Shown: positions 27,510 to 36,041, numbered from the stretch's first letter. The stretch: 64,000 bases of DNA from JACDCA01 sp963810305 (GCA_963810305.1 CAWEMY010000013.1:171163-235162); one strand, 5' to 3'. Notes: generated from the letters alone by a model not told the origin. Numbers and translations: made by a program.

Positions 27510-28541
27510 ATGACGTCCCGCGCCGTCACCCGCCGCGCGTTCCTGAAGGGATCGACCCCTCGCGACACGGTCCAACCTCCAAGTAAGCCGGCAACACCGG
27601 CGACTGACTTCCTGCTGCGCGTCAACCGGCAAGTCATGGCGTGCCGCGTCGAAGTGGTCCTGCCGGGGGAGCTGAGTGAGCAGTTACCGCTCGCCCGCGC
27701 CGCACTCGACGAAGCGGACCGTCTCGAGCAGATCATGACGATTTTCCGGGAGACGAGCGAACTGACGCGGATCAACCGGCGCGCGCACGAGGAACCTGTC
27801 GAAGCAGACGCGGAGCTGTTTTCGCTGCTCGTTCGATCGGCCGAAATCAATTCCGCCACCGAAGGGGCGTTTGACATCACCTCCACGCCGCTCAGCGAGT
27901 GCTGGGGGTTTCTCCGCCGCCAAGGCCGCCTCCCCACCGAGGAAGCGATTGCCGCGGCGCGTGCCAGAGTCGGGATGCCTCTCGTCGAGCTCGACGCCAT
28001 CAATCGGACCGTGCGCTTCCGTCGCGAAGGCGTCGCGCTGAACCTCGGCGCCATCGGCAAGGGATTCGCGCTCGACCGCATGGGGCAATTCCTGCGCACT
28101 CACGGTGTGGATCATGCGCTGATCTCCGCGGGTTCGAGCAGCATCCTGGCTCTCGGCGGGACGCCCGATCCGTGGGAGATCGATCTGCGCTCGGTGACGA
28201 CAGGAGAGCGGCTGGCGAAGTTGCGGGTCTTGAATGCGGCGGTCGGGACGAGCGGCACGGGCGAGCAGTTTTTCGAGGCCGACGGCGTGCGCTACGGCCA
28301 CGTCATCGATCCACGAACGGGACAGCCGGCGTCGGGCGTCCTGAGCGCCAGCGTCATCGCCTCGAGCGCTTCGTTGGCCGACGCGCTCTCGACCGCGTTC
28401 CTGATCGGCGGCGTGAGTCTGGCGGAACGCTATTGCGCAGCCCACCCCGGCGTTCTCGCGATCATCACGCCCGATGACGGCGGGCGGCACCGTCCAGTAA
28501 TTGTCGGCTCCTGTCCGGCTGCACGCGTGGAGCTCACATGA
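27510..28541 (+). CDS. apbE: FAD:protein FMN transferase
   Basis: ApbE family, 343 residues. Core motifs are GAFDITSTPLSECWGF, VALNLGAIGKGFALDRM and, for metal and flavin binding, HVIDPRTGQPASGV with the later LADALSTAF. The N-terminus VTRRAFLKG resembles a Tat or signal-anchor start but the following stretch is not strongly hydrophobic, so the location is uncertain. ApbE attaches FMN from FAD to a Thr or Ser of partner proteins. No FMN-binding-domain or Rnf/Nqr partner is visible here, so the target is unknown. It is the first gene of a five-gene operon joined by 4-base overlaps. Confidence 0.9.
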   Translation: MTSRAVTRRAFLKGSTPRDTVQPPSKPATPATDFLLRVNRQVMACRVEVVLPGELSEQLPLARAALDEADRLEQIMTIFRETSELTRINRRAHEEPVEADAELFSLLVRSAEINSATEGAFDITSTPLSECWGFLRRQGRLPTEEAIAAARARVGMPLVELDAINRTVRFRREGVALNLGAIGKGFALDRMGQFLRTHGVDHALISAGSSSILALGGTPDPWEIDLRSVTTGERLAKLRVLNAAVGTSGTGEQFFEADGVRYGHVIDPRTGQPASGVLSASVIASSASLADALSTAFLIGGVSLAERYCAAHPGVLAIITPDDGGRHRPVIVGSCPAARVELT

Positions 28542-29071
28542 CCCTGATCGCGCGTCTCTCGTGGCCGCAGCAGACCGCACTGGTTCTTCTGCGGACCTTG
28601 ATCGGCTGGCATTTCGCGTACGAGGGCTATTTCAAGCTTTTGCATCCGGCGTGGAGTCGTGGTGGTGCGCCGCTCGAACGTTTCTCCTCGATGGGATATC
28701 TGCGCGGTGCGACTGGCCCGCTGGCGGATCTCCTTCAGTGGATGGCGCGGCCGGAATGGATCCCCTACATCGACAGCGCGGTCGCCATTGCCCTGCTGGT
28801 CACGGGATTGATGCTCATGCTCGGGCTGCTGACGCAGCTTGGATGCGCTCTCGCCATGACCCTGCTCGCGCTGTTCTATCTGTCAGCGATTCCATTCTCC
28901 GGTATGCCCGAGCCGCGGGCGGAGGGGACCTACCTGATCGTCAACAAGAACCTGATCGAGGCCGTGGCGGTGGGCGTACTGATGACATTTCGGACCGGCC
29001 GCATCGCCGGGCTCGACATGCTGCGGGGACGGTCGCGGCGGCCTCTCCCGGCCCACGCCGAAAAGGTATGA
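28538..29071 (+). CDS. DoxX-family membrane protein
   Basis: 177 residues with four hydrophobic segments and the DoxX fold: VLLRTLIGWHFAYEGYFKL, IPYIDSAVAIALLVTG, GLLTQLGCALAMTLLALFY and LIVNKNLIEAVAVGVL. DoxX proteins are associated with quinone- or thiol-linked redox at the inner membrane. It is co-translated with apbE (ATGA 28538) and with the GntR gene (ATGA 29068), which suggests a common redox function such as electron supply to the flavoenzyme encoded downstream. The specific partner is not known. Confidence 0.85.
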   Translation: MTLIARLSWPQQTALVLLRTLIGWHFAYEGYFKLLHPAWSRGGAPLERFSSMGYLRGATGPLADLLQWMARPEWIPYIDSAVAIALLVTGLMLMLGLLTQLGCALAMTLLALFYLSAIPFSGMPEPRAEGTYLIVNKNLIEAVAVGVLMTFRTGRIAGLDMLRGRSRRPLPAHAEKV

Positions 29072-29763
29072 CGAGCGCGGGCGCCGGAGCGGTGCGGCAC
29101 GTCACGAAGCTGCAGTTCGCCTATGCGGCGCTGCGTGAAGCGATCATCCGCTGCGAGCTGAAACCGGGCGAGCGCCTGGTCATCGACGATCTCGCGCGCC
29201 GCTTCGACGTCAGCATCATCCCGGTTCGCGAAGCGTTGCGCATCCTCGAATCCGAGGGGCTCATCGTCAGCGTCGCGCATACCGGCACGACCGTGGCGCC
29301 GGTCTCGCGCCAGTTGATCGTCGAAGTATTCGCGATTCTCGAAGGGCTGGAGACTGTGTCGGCGCGGGCCGCCGCAGTCGCTGCTGACCGCGAAGGGCTG
29401 TCGCGACTTGCCCAGCTCGTCGACCGAATGGACCGGGCCCTGGCGGCGGGGCGGCCGGGAGTCTGGGCGGAGCTCAATACTGAATTCCACCTCACGATCA
29501 GCGCCCTGTCGGGCATGCCGATGGTCGATCAGATGCTCCGTCGCGCGCTCGATCACTGGGATCGGGTTCGACGGTACTTCTTTACCGGGGTCCTCACGCG
29601 TCGCGCCGGAGCCGCGCAGCGCGAACATCGACTGATGCTGGCGCAGCTTCGGGCCCGCGACGTCGAAGGGGTCGAGCAAACCATGCGCGAGCATAATCGC
29701 CGCGCGCTGCAGGCCTATCTATCCCATCTCGACAACACGCCCGAGGCGGTGGATCGGGTGTGA
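29068..29763 (+). CDS. GntR-family regulator with FCD domain
   Basis: 231 residues. The winged helix (YAALREAIIRCELKPGERL, DLARRFDVSIIPVREALRIL) is followed by an all-helical FCD ligand domain (VEVFAILEGLETVSARAAA, FHLTISALSGMPMVDQML, EHRLMLAQLRARD). FCD regulators usually sense small organic acids or keto-sugar acids. Being inside the operon rather than beside it, it likely autoregulates the five genes; the palindrome at 27489-27500 is the obvious candidate site. The start overlaps the doxX stop and its own stop overlaps the GTG of the next gene. Confidence 0.92.
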   Translation: MTSAGAGAVRHVTKLQFAYAALREAIIRCELKPGERLVIDDLARRFDVSIIPVREALRILESEGLIVSVAHTGTTVAPVSRQLIVEVFAILEGLETVSARAAAVAADREGLSRLAQLVDRMDRALAAGRPGVWAELNTEFHLTISALSGMPMVDQMLRRALDHWDRVRRYFFTGVLTRRAGAAQREHRLMLAQLRARDVEGVEQTMREHNRRALQAYLSHLDNTPEAVDRV

Positions 29764-31202
29764 CCGAACCTCGCTTTCCGCGTGTCGCGGCGCTCAAGTC
29801 AGCGGAGATGTTTCGCCAACACCTGGCCGCCTCCGGCATCGATCTCGACTTCGATGCGACGCTCGCGCCTCCTGGTGAGTCACCGCTGGGGCGGCCGCTC
29901 GAAGCCGGACGCATGCGCGCCGGCAACCGCTTCTGCATCCTGCCAATGGAAGGATGGGATGGGACTACGGACGGACGACCGTCCGACCTGACGATGCGCC
30001 GGTGGAGACATTTCGGGGCGAGCGGCGCGAAATTGATCTGGGGGGGCGAAGCGGTCGCGGTGTGCCCCGAAGGACGTGCCAATCCGAATCAGCTCGTGAT
30101 CTCGGATCACACCAAATCCGACCTGGCGAATCTTCTGATCGCGGTTGCAGAGGAACACGAATCTGCCTTCGGCGCCGGCGCGACAAAGGACCTCTGCATC
30201 GGCCTCCAGCTGACCCACTCCGGGCGTTTTGCGCGTCCTTCTGCCGACGGACCGGCTCCTCTCGTGGCCTACGAGCATCCGGTGCTCGACAAACGGTCTG
30301 GCGCCGCCGCTCGATTGCTCCTGGACAGCGATCTGGACCGCCTCGTGGAGCAGTTCGTCGAGGCGGCCCGGCACGCCGCCGACATCGGGTTTCAATTCGT
30401 CGACATCAAGCACTGCCATGGCTACTTGCTCCATGAGCTCCTCAGCGCACGCAGCCGCCGCGGAAAGTACGGCGGCGCTCTGGAGAATCGCACGCGGTTC
30501 CTGCGCGACACCATCGACGGCATCCGCGCTTCCGCGCCGGCGCTCGAGATTGGTGTCCGGTTGTCGGTCTTCGACACCGTGCCGTTTCGCAAAGGTCCGG
30601 ACGACCGTGGCGAACCCGAAGTCCCCGCGGAGGGGTACACCCACGCCTTTGGCCTGATCCGTGATGAAGATGTCGACGCAGCGCTGGCGGAAACCCGCGA
30701 AGTGCTGCAGATGCTGCGCGCGCGGGACGTGCGCTGGATCTGCACGACGGCCGGTAGTCCGTATTACAGCCCGCACATTCAGCGTCCGGCCATGTTCCCA
30801 CCGAGCGATGGATACCAGCCGCCGGAGGATCCCCTGCGCGGTGTGGCCCGGCAGATAGACGCCACCGCACGCCTCAAGGCGTCCTTTCCCGACATGGTGT
30901 TCGTGGGATCCGGATACACCTACCTCCAGGAATGGCTGCCGCACGTCGCGCAGTTCAATGTCCGTACCGGCCGAACTGATTTCGTCGGGCTGGGTCGCGC
31001 CGTTCTCTCGTATCCGCGGCTTGCCGCCGACGTTCTCAGTGGCGCACCGTTCCAGCGCAAGTCCATCTGCCGGACATTCAGCGACTGCACGACCGGCCCC
31101 CGCCTTGGCCTCGTGTCGGGTTGTTATCCGCTCGATCCCTTCTACGGCTCACATCCGCACGCCATCCCGCTGAAAGCATTCAAAGCCGGGGCAGAGGCGT
31201 GA
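29760..31202 (+). CDS. Old-yellow-enzyme family NADH:flavin oxidoreductase
   Basis: 480 residues; GTG 29760 overlaps the GntR stop. FMN-binding TIM barrel with RFCILPMEGWDGTTDGRP, LCIGLQLTHSGRF, FVDIKHCHGYLLHELLSAR (active-site H-x-x-H region), VFVGSGYTYLQE and FVGLGRAVLSYP. The C-terminus has a partial cysteine set, C-x5-C-x11-C (ICRTFSDC ... SGC), reminiscent of the iron-sulfur motif of 2,4-dienoyl-CoA-reductase-like members but lacking one spacing element and the C-terminal FAD domain. The substrate is unknown; an alpha,beta-unsaturated carbonyl is expected. Coupling with apbE, doxX and an MFS carrier suggests import and reduction of a plant- or lignin-derived compound. Confidence 0.85.
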   Translation: MTEPRFPRVAALKSAEMFRQHLAASGIDLDFDATLAPPGESPLGRPLEAGRMRAGNRFCILPMEGWDGTTDGRPSDLTMRRWRHFGASGAKLIWGGEAVAVCPEGRANPNQLVISDHTKSDLANLLIAVAEEHESAFGAGATKDLCIGLQLTHSGRFARPSADGPAPLVAYEHPVLDKRSGAAARLLLDSDLDRLVEQFVEAARHAADIGFQFVDIKHCHGYLLHELLSARSRRGKYGGALENRTRFLRDTIDGIRASAPALEIGVRLSVFDTVPFRKGPDDRGEPEVPAEGYTHAFGLIRDEDVDAALAETREVLQMLRARDVRWICTTAGSPYYSPHIQRPAMFPPSDGYQPPEDPLRGVARQIDATARLKASFPDMVFVGSGYTYLQEWLPHVAQFNVRTGRTDFVGLGRAVLSYPRLAADVLSGAPFQRKSICRTFSDCTTGPRLGLVSGCYPLDPFYGSHPHAIPLKAFKAGAEA

Positions 31203-32416
31203 GCCAGCCGGACGAACGACGCCAGCAGCTGCTGGCGGTCGCGACTGCATTCCTTGCGCTCTTCGCGATCGTCGGCTTCGCACTGTACGGCCTGCCGCGG
31301 TTTTATCCGTTCTTCGTCAAGGAACTCGGGTGGACGCGTCAGCAGGTCACCTCGGGCAACGCCTACAGCAAGATCATCATTGCGCTCGCCTTCGGGTTCA
31401 TCGCCGGCCGGCTGGTCGATCGCGTCGGCCCTCGACGGCTGATGCTCGCCGGAATCCTCATCGCCGGAGGCGCGCTGATCGGCCTCTCCTACGTCCACTC
31501 ATTCTCGGCGTTCTATGTGTTCTACGGCTTCAACGCGCTGGGATACGTGTGCGGCGGTCCACTCCCGAACCAGGTGCTTCTCTCGCGCTGGTTCGACCGC
31601 GCCCGCGGCAAAGCCATGGGCGTCGCGTATCTCGGGATTGGTCTGGGCGGCGCGATCGTTCCAGTCCTTGCCTTTGCGTTGACAGAGTCGTTCGGCTGGC
31701 GCGGCGCGCTCCGCATCCTTGGCGTCGTCATGATCGCCGTCGCGTTTCCAGCCGCGTACCTCGTGCGGGAACCTGCCGTTACGCCGGCCCGAGCCGGCGC
31801 CGCTCCACTGCAGCTTGGTTCGGTTCTCTCCCGTCCCGCTTTTTATCTGCTGATGATCGGCAGCATGGCATCCATCGGTGCCGTTGGTGGAACGATACAG
31901 AACCTGGCGTTGTACTTGAGTCTCGACCGGAAGCTTCCGCAGGTCACGATCGATACCACGCTGTCGCTCATTCTCATCGGCAGCCTGGTGGGCCGGCTGC
32001 TGATGGGATGGCTGGCCGACCGGTGGCCCAAGCAGCGGGTGATGCTGCTGGTGTATGTCATCGTGGCGGCGACGATCCCGCCGCTCTTTTACGTCTCGAC
32101 GCCCGCGGCGCTTTCGGTGTGTGCGTTTCTGTTTGGTGTCGGGCTCGGCGGCGACTACATGATCATTCCGTTGATGGCGGCGGAGATGTATGGCGTGGCG
32201 ATCATGGGCCGGGTGATGGGCGTGGTGCTCACGGCCGACAGCGTCGCGGAAGCCCTCGTCCCGATGATCGTCGCCGGCATCCGCGACCGAACCGGTAGTT
32301 ATTCGGGCGGATTCTTGCTGCTGGTGACGCTTGCGGCGATCGGCGCGGCTGCCGTCACGATGCTGCCGCGGCGTCCGCCGCCCGATTCACGCGCGTTCGG
32401 TAGAGGCCGGCTTTAG
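31199..32416 (+). CDS. MFS transporter
   Basis: 405 residues, twelve hydrophobic segments, oxalate/formate- or monocarboxylate-type major facilitator: FYPFFVKELGWTRQQV, GFIAGRLVDRVGPRRLMLAG, WFDRARGKAMGVAYLG and FGVGLGGDYMIIPLMAAEM. GTG 31199 overlaps the stop of the flavoenzyme gene. Substrate is probably an organic acid handled by that enzyme. The last codons and the TAG stop lie inside a REP-like palindrome, so the C-terminal residues (GRGRL) are repeat-encoded. Confidence 0.9.
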   Translation: MSQPDERRQQLLAVATAFLALFAIVGFALYGLPRFYPFFVKELGWTRQQVTSGNAYSKIIIALAFGFIAGRLVDRVGPRRLMLAGILIAGGALIGLSYVHSFSAFYVFYGFNALGYVCGGPLPNQVLLSRWFDRARGKAMGVAYLGIGLGGAIVPVLAFALTESFGWRGALRILGVVMIAVAFPAAYLVREPAVTPARAGAAPLQLGSVLSRPAFYLLMIGSMASIGAVGGTIQNLALYLSLDRKLPQVTIDTTLSLILIGSLVGRLLMGWLADRWPKQRVMLLVYVIVAATIPPLFYVSTPAALSVCAFLFGVGLGGDYMIIPLMAAEMYGVAIMGRVMGVVLTADSVAEALVPMIVAGIRDRTGSYSGGFLLLVTLAAIGAAAVTMLPRRPPPDSRAFGRGRL

Positions 32417-32427
32417 CCGGCCTGACC
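32399..32427. repeat. REP-like palindrome, copy 2
   Basis: Arms AGGCCGGCT (32404-32412) and AGCCGGCCT (32415-32423), preceded by GGTAG and followed by GACC. It lies exactly between the convergent MFS and MATE stops and contains the MFS stop TAG. It could act as a boundary hairpin, but no T-run is present. Confidence 0.8.
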
Positions 32428-33774
32428 TCAAACGACCTGCGCGATCGGTAGCTTTGCGCGCAGCTCGCGGCGGAGCAACAACAGGTTCGCGGCCAGGTGT
32501 CCCCAGATCGTGACCACCGACAAGTACCAGATCCACCGCAACTCGAATCCCGGCATCCGCGACATCACCAGGACCGCCACAGTAATCACGCACATGCGCC
32601 CGAATGATGCGATCAGCGGCGGTATGGTGTTACCCAGGCCCTGGAAGAGGCTCGACGATACGAAGATCACACCTGAGCCGACGAAACTCCACGCCACGAT
32701 TCGCAGGTACTCCGAGCCAACGCGGATCACTTCGGGATCGGCGGAAAACACCTTGATCACGGTCGAGGCGCCGAAAAAACACAGAGCGGTCGCAGTGAGC
32801 GTCAGGGCGCAGGCCATCGCGGCGCCCGCCCGGAACGTTTCGCGCACGCGGTCCCCGAGCCGCGCGCCGAAGTTCTGTCCGGCGACCGGTGCCACGGCGA
32901 TCCCCAGCGCGACCACCGGGAGGAAGCAGGCCTGCAGAACCCGAAGGCCGATCCCGAACCCGGCCTGCGCTGCCGACCCGAACGGCCGGCTGACGCTGTA
33001 AACGATCAGCATGTAGATCGACATCAGCGCGAATTCGGCCCCCGCCGGAAGTCCGACTTTGAGCATCCCGGCCCACTCGACGATGTGTGGGCGGGCCTCC
33101 GACAGGCGGATCGGGAGGTATGCGTCACTGCGGAAGTAGGTGAGGAGCCAGATCGTGCCAATGGCGATCGCGATCAACGAGGCGACCGCCGCGCCGGCGA
33201 CACCCAGCGGGCGGCCGGTGCCGACACCGAAAATCAGCAGCGGCGCAAGCACCATGTTGATGATCACCGCGCTGGTCTGCACGATCATGCCTGGCTTGAA
33301 ATTGCCCGTGCCACGAAGTGCGGCGCTCATCGACACCATCGGGAACTGCAGGGCCATCGCCGGGATGAACCACAGCAGATACCTGCCGGCAAGTTCCGAG
33401 GTCCGTGCGTCGGCCGCCAGCGCCGATGCATACGCCTCGCGGAAGGTCATTGCCACGCCGAGAAAGATCAATCCGCACGCAACGCCAAGACCGTGCGACT
33501 GATTCGCCGAGAAAATCGCCCCGCTACGATCCTTGCGTCCGGCGGCGTGCGACACGCGCGTCGTCGCGCCGACGCTCAGCATTTGCGTTACGGCGAGGAC
33601 GATGAAGGCGAGGTTGCCGGCGATACTGACGGCTGCGACGGCCTCTTTCCCGAGTCGCCCGACCCAATAGAGGTCGACCAGAAAATACAGCGTCTGGAAC
33701 ACCATCGTGACCAGCATGAACCCGGTCGTCTTGAGGAGGTGTCGAGTGACCGGCCCCGTCGTCAAATCCTGCAT
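32428..33774 (-). CDS. MATE-family efflux transporter
   Basis: 448 residues with twelve predicted hydrophobic segments and the MATE repeat pattern: MVFQTLYFLVDLYWVGRLG and LRGTGNFKPGMIVQTSAVII in the first half, VALGIAVAPVAGQNFGARLG and VSSSLFQGLGNTIPPLIASF in the second. It exports organic cations, drugs or metabolites in exchange for Na+ or H+. It is a single gene, convergent with the MFS gene and with its promoter region in the repeat-containing gap 33775-33905. No regulator is adjacent. Confidence 0.92.
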   Translation of the reverse strand: MQDLTTGPVTRHLLKTTGFMLVTMVFQTLYFLVDLYWVGRLGKEAVAAVSIAGNLAFIVLAVTQMLSVGATTRVSHAAGRKDRSGAIFSANQSHGLGVACGLIFLGVAMTFREAYASALAADARTSELAGRYLLWFIPAMALQFPMVSMSAALRGTGNFKPGMIVQTSAVIINMVLAPLLIFGVGTGRPLGVAGAAVASLIAIAIGTIWLLTYFRSDAYLPIRLSEARPHIVEWAGMLKVGLPAGAEFALMSIYMLIVYSVSRPFGSAAQAGFGIGLRVLQACFLPVVALGIAVAPVAGQNFGARLGDRVRETFRAGAAMACALTLTATALCFFGASTVIKVFSADPEVIRVGSEYLRIVAWSFVGSGVIFVSSSLFQGLGNTIPPLIASFGRMCVITVAVLVMSRMPGFELRWIWYLSVVTIWGHLAANLLLLRRELRAKLPIAQVV

Positions 33775-33808
33775 CGGCGGGTCACTATATCAGCCGGCTC
33801 GGTCTCAT

Positions 33809-33887
33809 CAGCCCTAAAGGGCTGGACGCCCTCTCGATGGGCAGCCCTAAAGGGCTGGACGCCCTCTCGATGGGCAGCCCTAAAGGA
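33809..33887. repeat. 33-bp tandem repeat, about 2.4 copies
   Basis: Units 33809-33841 and 33842-33874 are identical, followed by a 13-base partial copy ending 33887. Each unit begins with the palindrome AGCCCTAAAGGGCT and contains GGACGCCC. It lies upstream of the MATE gene and just after the end of the DUF457-like gene. Confidence 0.85.
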
Positions 33888-33905
33888 GCTTGGGAGCTGC
33901 GAGTG

Positions 33906-34892
33906 TCAGCGTCCCGCATGCGCTTCTTTGCGGATGTATGTCGTCGCAGAGAATCCACGAACGTTTTGCGGGAAGCGAACGTCGCGAAGTGTGACGCGGA
34001 TGCCGTTGCCGTCTTCTTCGAGTCGCCAATACGGAAAGCGTGCCCAGACGAGGATCGCCGCGAAGTCCGGCTCCTGCGCGAGCGCGACCCGCACCCACGG
34101 TCCCTGATCGTTCTTCGGGATCTCCGCGGGATTGAAGCTGATGTGCCTCGGGTACCAGTCGAATCTGCCGACGACGTACCGGTCGCCGGCGTCGACGATG
34201 ATGGCCTTTCTGAATGGAGTGATCGGCACCGGACCGACCATCATGGATGCCGGCGCAGCTCCAACGGTCTCCGCCCACCGGCTCTTGACGGTGGCGCGCG
34301 CGCGATCGGCGGATACCATCATTGCCGCAACGTAGACGGCTGTCGCGGCGAGAGCGGTCCGCGCCGCCCAGGTTCGTCCGCCTCGCGCCACCAGCGCGCC
34401 GAGACCGAGCATCAGCCACATCCAGACGTCCACGATGAACACTGAGTCGCCGTAGAACCACTGATTCGAAATCGGCATCAGCAGCCGCACGCCGTACGTG
34501 TTCAGGTAGTCCATGAACACGTGACAGATGACGCCAAGGTAGGAAAGCGCCAGCAACCAAAGAAGATCGTGGGAGTTAGCTGCGGTATCCGTGCGGAGCC
34601 CGAGCCCCGAGCCCCGAGTGCCGGGCCTCGAGCCCCGAGTCCGAGCCCCGAGCCCCGGGCCAGGATCCACATCACGCCGGCGAACGCGATGGGCAAGACT
34701 GCTTGTGCGAGGACACCGTGCGTCCAGCCGCGACGCAGGGCGACCGCAGGGATTCCCGTCGTAAAGGCGAGGACGTCGATGTCCGGCAGATTCGATGCGA
34801 TCGCAAGCGTCGCCGTCGCCAGGCTCGTCTTCGTGGCCGAGGCCGGCGCGCGCCGCGGCGACGCCGACCAGCGTGTGGCAGATGTTGTCCAT
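33906..34892 (-). CDS. DUF457/YdjM-like membrane-bound metal-dependent hydrolase (frameshifted)
   Basis: The start MDNICHTLVGVAAARAGLG and later SYLGVICHVFMDYLNTYGVR match the LexA-regulated membrane-bound hydrolase family (DUF457), with membrane segments in the N-terminal two thirds and a soluble tail (FRKAIIVDAGDRYVVGRFDW, ILVWARFPYW). The frame shifts near 34835 and near 34580; the second is next to a heptad tandem repeat that encodes GLGLGARGPALGARGSG-like residues. ATG 34892 overlaps the csaA stop, so it is the third gene of a small operon. Its biochemical role is unknown. Confidence 0.75.
   Translation of the reverse strand: MDNICHTLVGVAAARAGLGHEDEPGDGDACDRIESAGHRRPRLYDGNPCGRPASRLDARCPRTSSLAHRVRRRDVDPGPGLGARTRGSRPGTRGSGLGLRTDTAANSHDLLWLLALSYLGVICHVFMDYLNTYGVRLLMPISNQWFYGDSVFIVDVWMWLMLGLGALVARGGRTWAARTALAATAVYVAAMMVSADRARATVKSRWAETVGAAPASMMVGPVPITPFRKAIIVDAGDRYVVGRFDWYPRHISFNPAEIPKNDQGPWVRVALAQEPDFAAILVWARFPYWRLEEDGNGIRVTLRDVRFPQNVRGFSATTYIRKEAHAGR
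34595..34660. repeat. GAGCCCC heptad tandem array inside a gene
   Basis: About nine imperfect copies of the 7-mer GAGCCCC lie within the DUF457-like coding region. Because 7 is not a multiple of 3, each gain or loss of a unit shifts the frame; one of the two frame changes in this gene lies beside it. Confidence 0.8.
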
Positions 34893-35230
34893 CAGCCGAG
34901 CCTCGCGCCGTTCTGGACCGGACGTTCGGGCACGGCGAGCACGACCGCGCCGTCCTCACGATAGAACCCGGCCAGCAGGAACTCGGAGCGGACCGGGCCG
35001 ATCTGTTTCGGCGGGAAGTTGAGCACACCCATCACTTGTCGGCCCACCAACTCCTCACGGGCATAGATGGTCGTCACCTGCGCGCTGGTCTCTTTCACGC
35101 CGATCTCGGGTCCGAAGTCCACCGTGATTCGGTATGCCGGCTTCCGCGCTTCCGGAAAGTTCTTCACTCCGACGATAGTGCCGGCGCGCATCTCGACCGC
35201 CTCGAAGTGCTCCCAGGAGATGTGATTCAT
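34892..35230 (-). CDS. csaA: CsaA-like tRNA-binding-domain protein
   Basis: 112 residues with the EMAP/Trbp111 OB-fold typical of CsaA: EHFEAVEMRAGTIVGVKNFP, PAYRITVDFGPEIGVKETSA, VMGVLNFPPKQIGPVRSEFL and the terminal LAVPE. CsaA is described as a homodimeric chaperone-like protein that helps protein export and binds tRNA. It is intact. Its start overlaps the hypothetical gene upstream (ATGA) and its end overlaps the DUF457-like gene. Confidence 0.9.
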   Translation of the reverse strand: MNHISWEHFEAVEMRAGTIVGVKNFPEARKPAYRITVDFGPEIGVKETSAQVTTIYAREELVGRQVMGVLNFPPKQIGPVRSEFLLAGFYREDGAVVLAVPERPVQNGARLG

Positions 35231-35553
35231 CGTGCCGCAGCCTCGCGTTCGAACGTGAGATAGATCGGCCCCGTGCCGAGCAGCGACAACATCGCGTAGG
35301 TGCCAAACCCCGGCCGGTTGATGATCCTGAACCGGACGTCCTCACCGGCGGCCATGTCGCACTCGATCGTCTTCCAGACCAGCGTGTTGTGCGCCCGCAG
35401 CACGTGCCGTCCCGGCACGACTTCGCGGCTCGCCGACTCGCCGAAGTCGAGCGCCGCGAAGCGTTCGCCGTCGATCGACACGAACACCTGACGCTGTTTG
35501 ACATCGGTGGGCGACCGGCGAGTGACGGTGACTGTCGCGGTTGGCGCGATCAT
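35227..35553 (-). CDS. Hypothetical protein, PEGA-like beta fold
   Basis: 108 residues from ATG 35553 (MIAPTATVTVTRRSP). Beta-strand-rich pattern with VFVSIDGERFAALDFGES, RHVLRAHNTLVWKTIECDM and a hydrophobic end FGTYAMLSLLGTGPIYLTFE, resembling a small carbohydrate-binding or PEGA-type domain followed by a membrane-like segment. I do not recognise a named family. It is co-translated with csaA and divergent from a cupin gene 23 bases away. Confidence 0.65.
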   Translation of the reverse strand: MIAPTATVTVTRRSPTDVKQRQVFVSIDGERFAALDFGESASREVVPGRHVLRAHNTLVWKTIECDMAAGEDVRFRIINRPGFGTYAMLSLLGTGPIYLTFEREAAAR

Positions 35554-35576
35554 CCACTCAGCGTAACATTCCAGTG

Positions 35577-35993
35577 ATGGACGATGCGGCCGAACGGCAC
35601 GAGGGATTGGCCTGGGTGAGAGGCGCCGGCCTCTCGAGAGAGTGGAACGGCATCCGCTACAAGCGCGGCATGTCATCGAAGAACGTCGGATCGCGACAGC
35701 TGTCGATGAACGTCGCCTTCGTACCCCCGGGCGCCGTGGCGTTCGCGCACATCCATGTCGACTTCGAAGTGATGCTGTACATCCTCGAAGGACGCGTGCG
35801 ACACGAGTACGGTCCCGACCTGCGCCACACAGTCGATCATCAGGCCGGAGACTTCATCTTCATCGAGCCGGGCGTGCCGCACGAGGTGCTGAACCTCAGC
35901 GACACCGAGCCGGTCGTTGCAGTCGTCGCGCGCTCGAGCGCCGACGAATGGGACAACATCGTCGATTACCCGAGCGCTCGTAGGCCAGCCTGA
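35577..35993 (+). CDS. Single-domain cupin protein
   Basis: 138 residues starting at ATG 35577. Cupin motif 1 is seen in AFAHIHVDFEVMLYILEGRV (H, H, E) and motif 2 in DFIFIEPGVPHEVLNL (P, H). No signal peptide, so cytoplasmic. Small cupins of this type bind a divalent metal and act as isomerases, dioxygenases or sensors; nothing in the neighbourhood fixes the substrate. Complete and in frame. Confidence 0.82.
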   Translation: MDDAAERHEGLAWVRGAGLSREWNGIRYKRGMSSKNVGSRQLSMNVAFVPPGAVAFAHIHVDFEVMLYILEGRVRHEYGPDLRHTVDHQAGDFIFIEPGVPHEVLNLSDTEPVVAVVARSSADEWDNIVDYPSARRPA

Positions 35994-36041
35994 GGGCGTC
36001 AGAAATGATTCTCATCCTCTGACCACCCGTGACTGCCCAAG

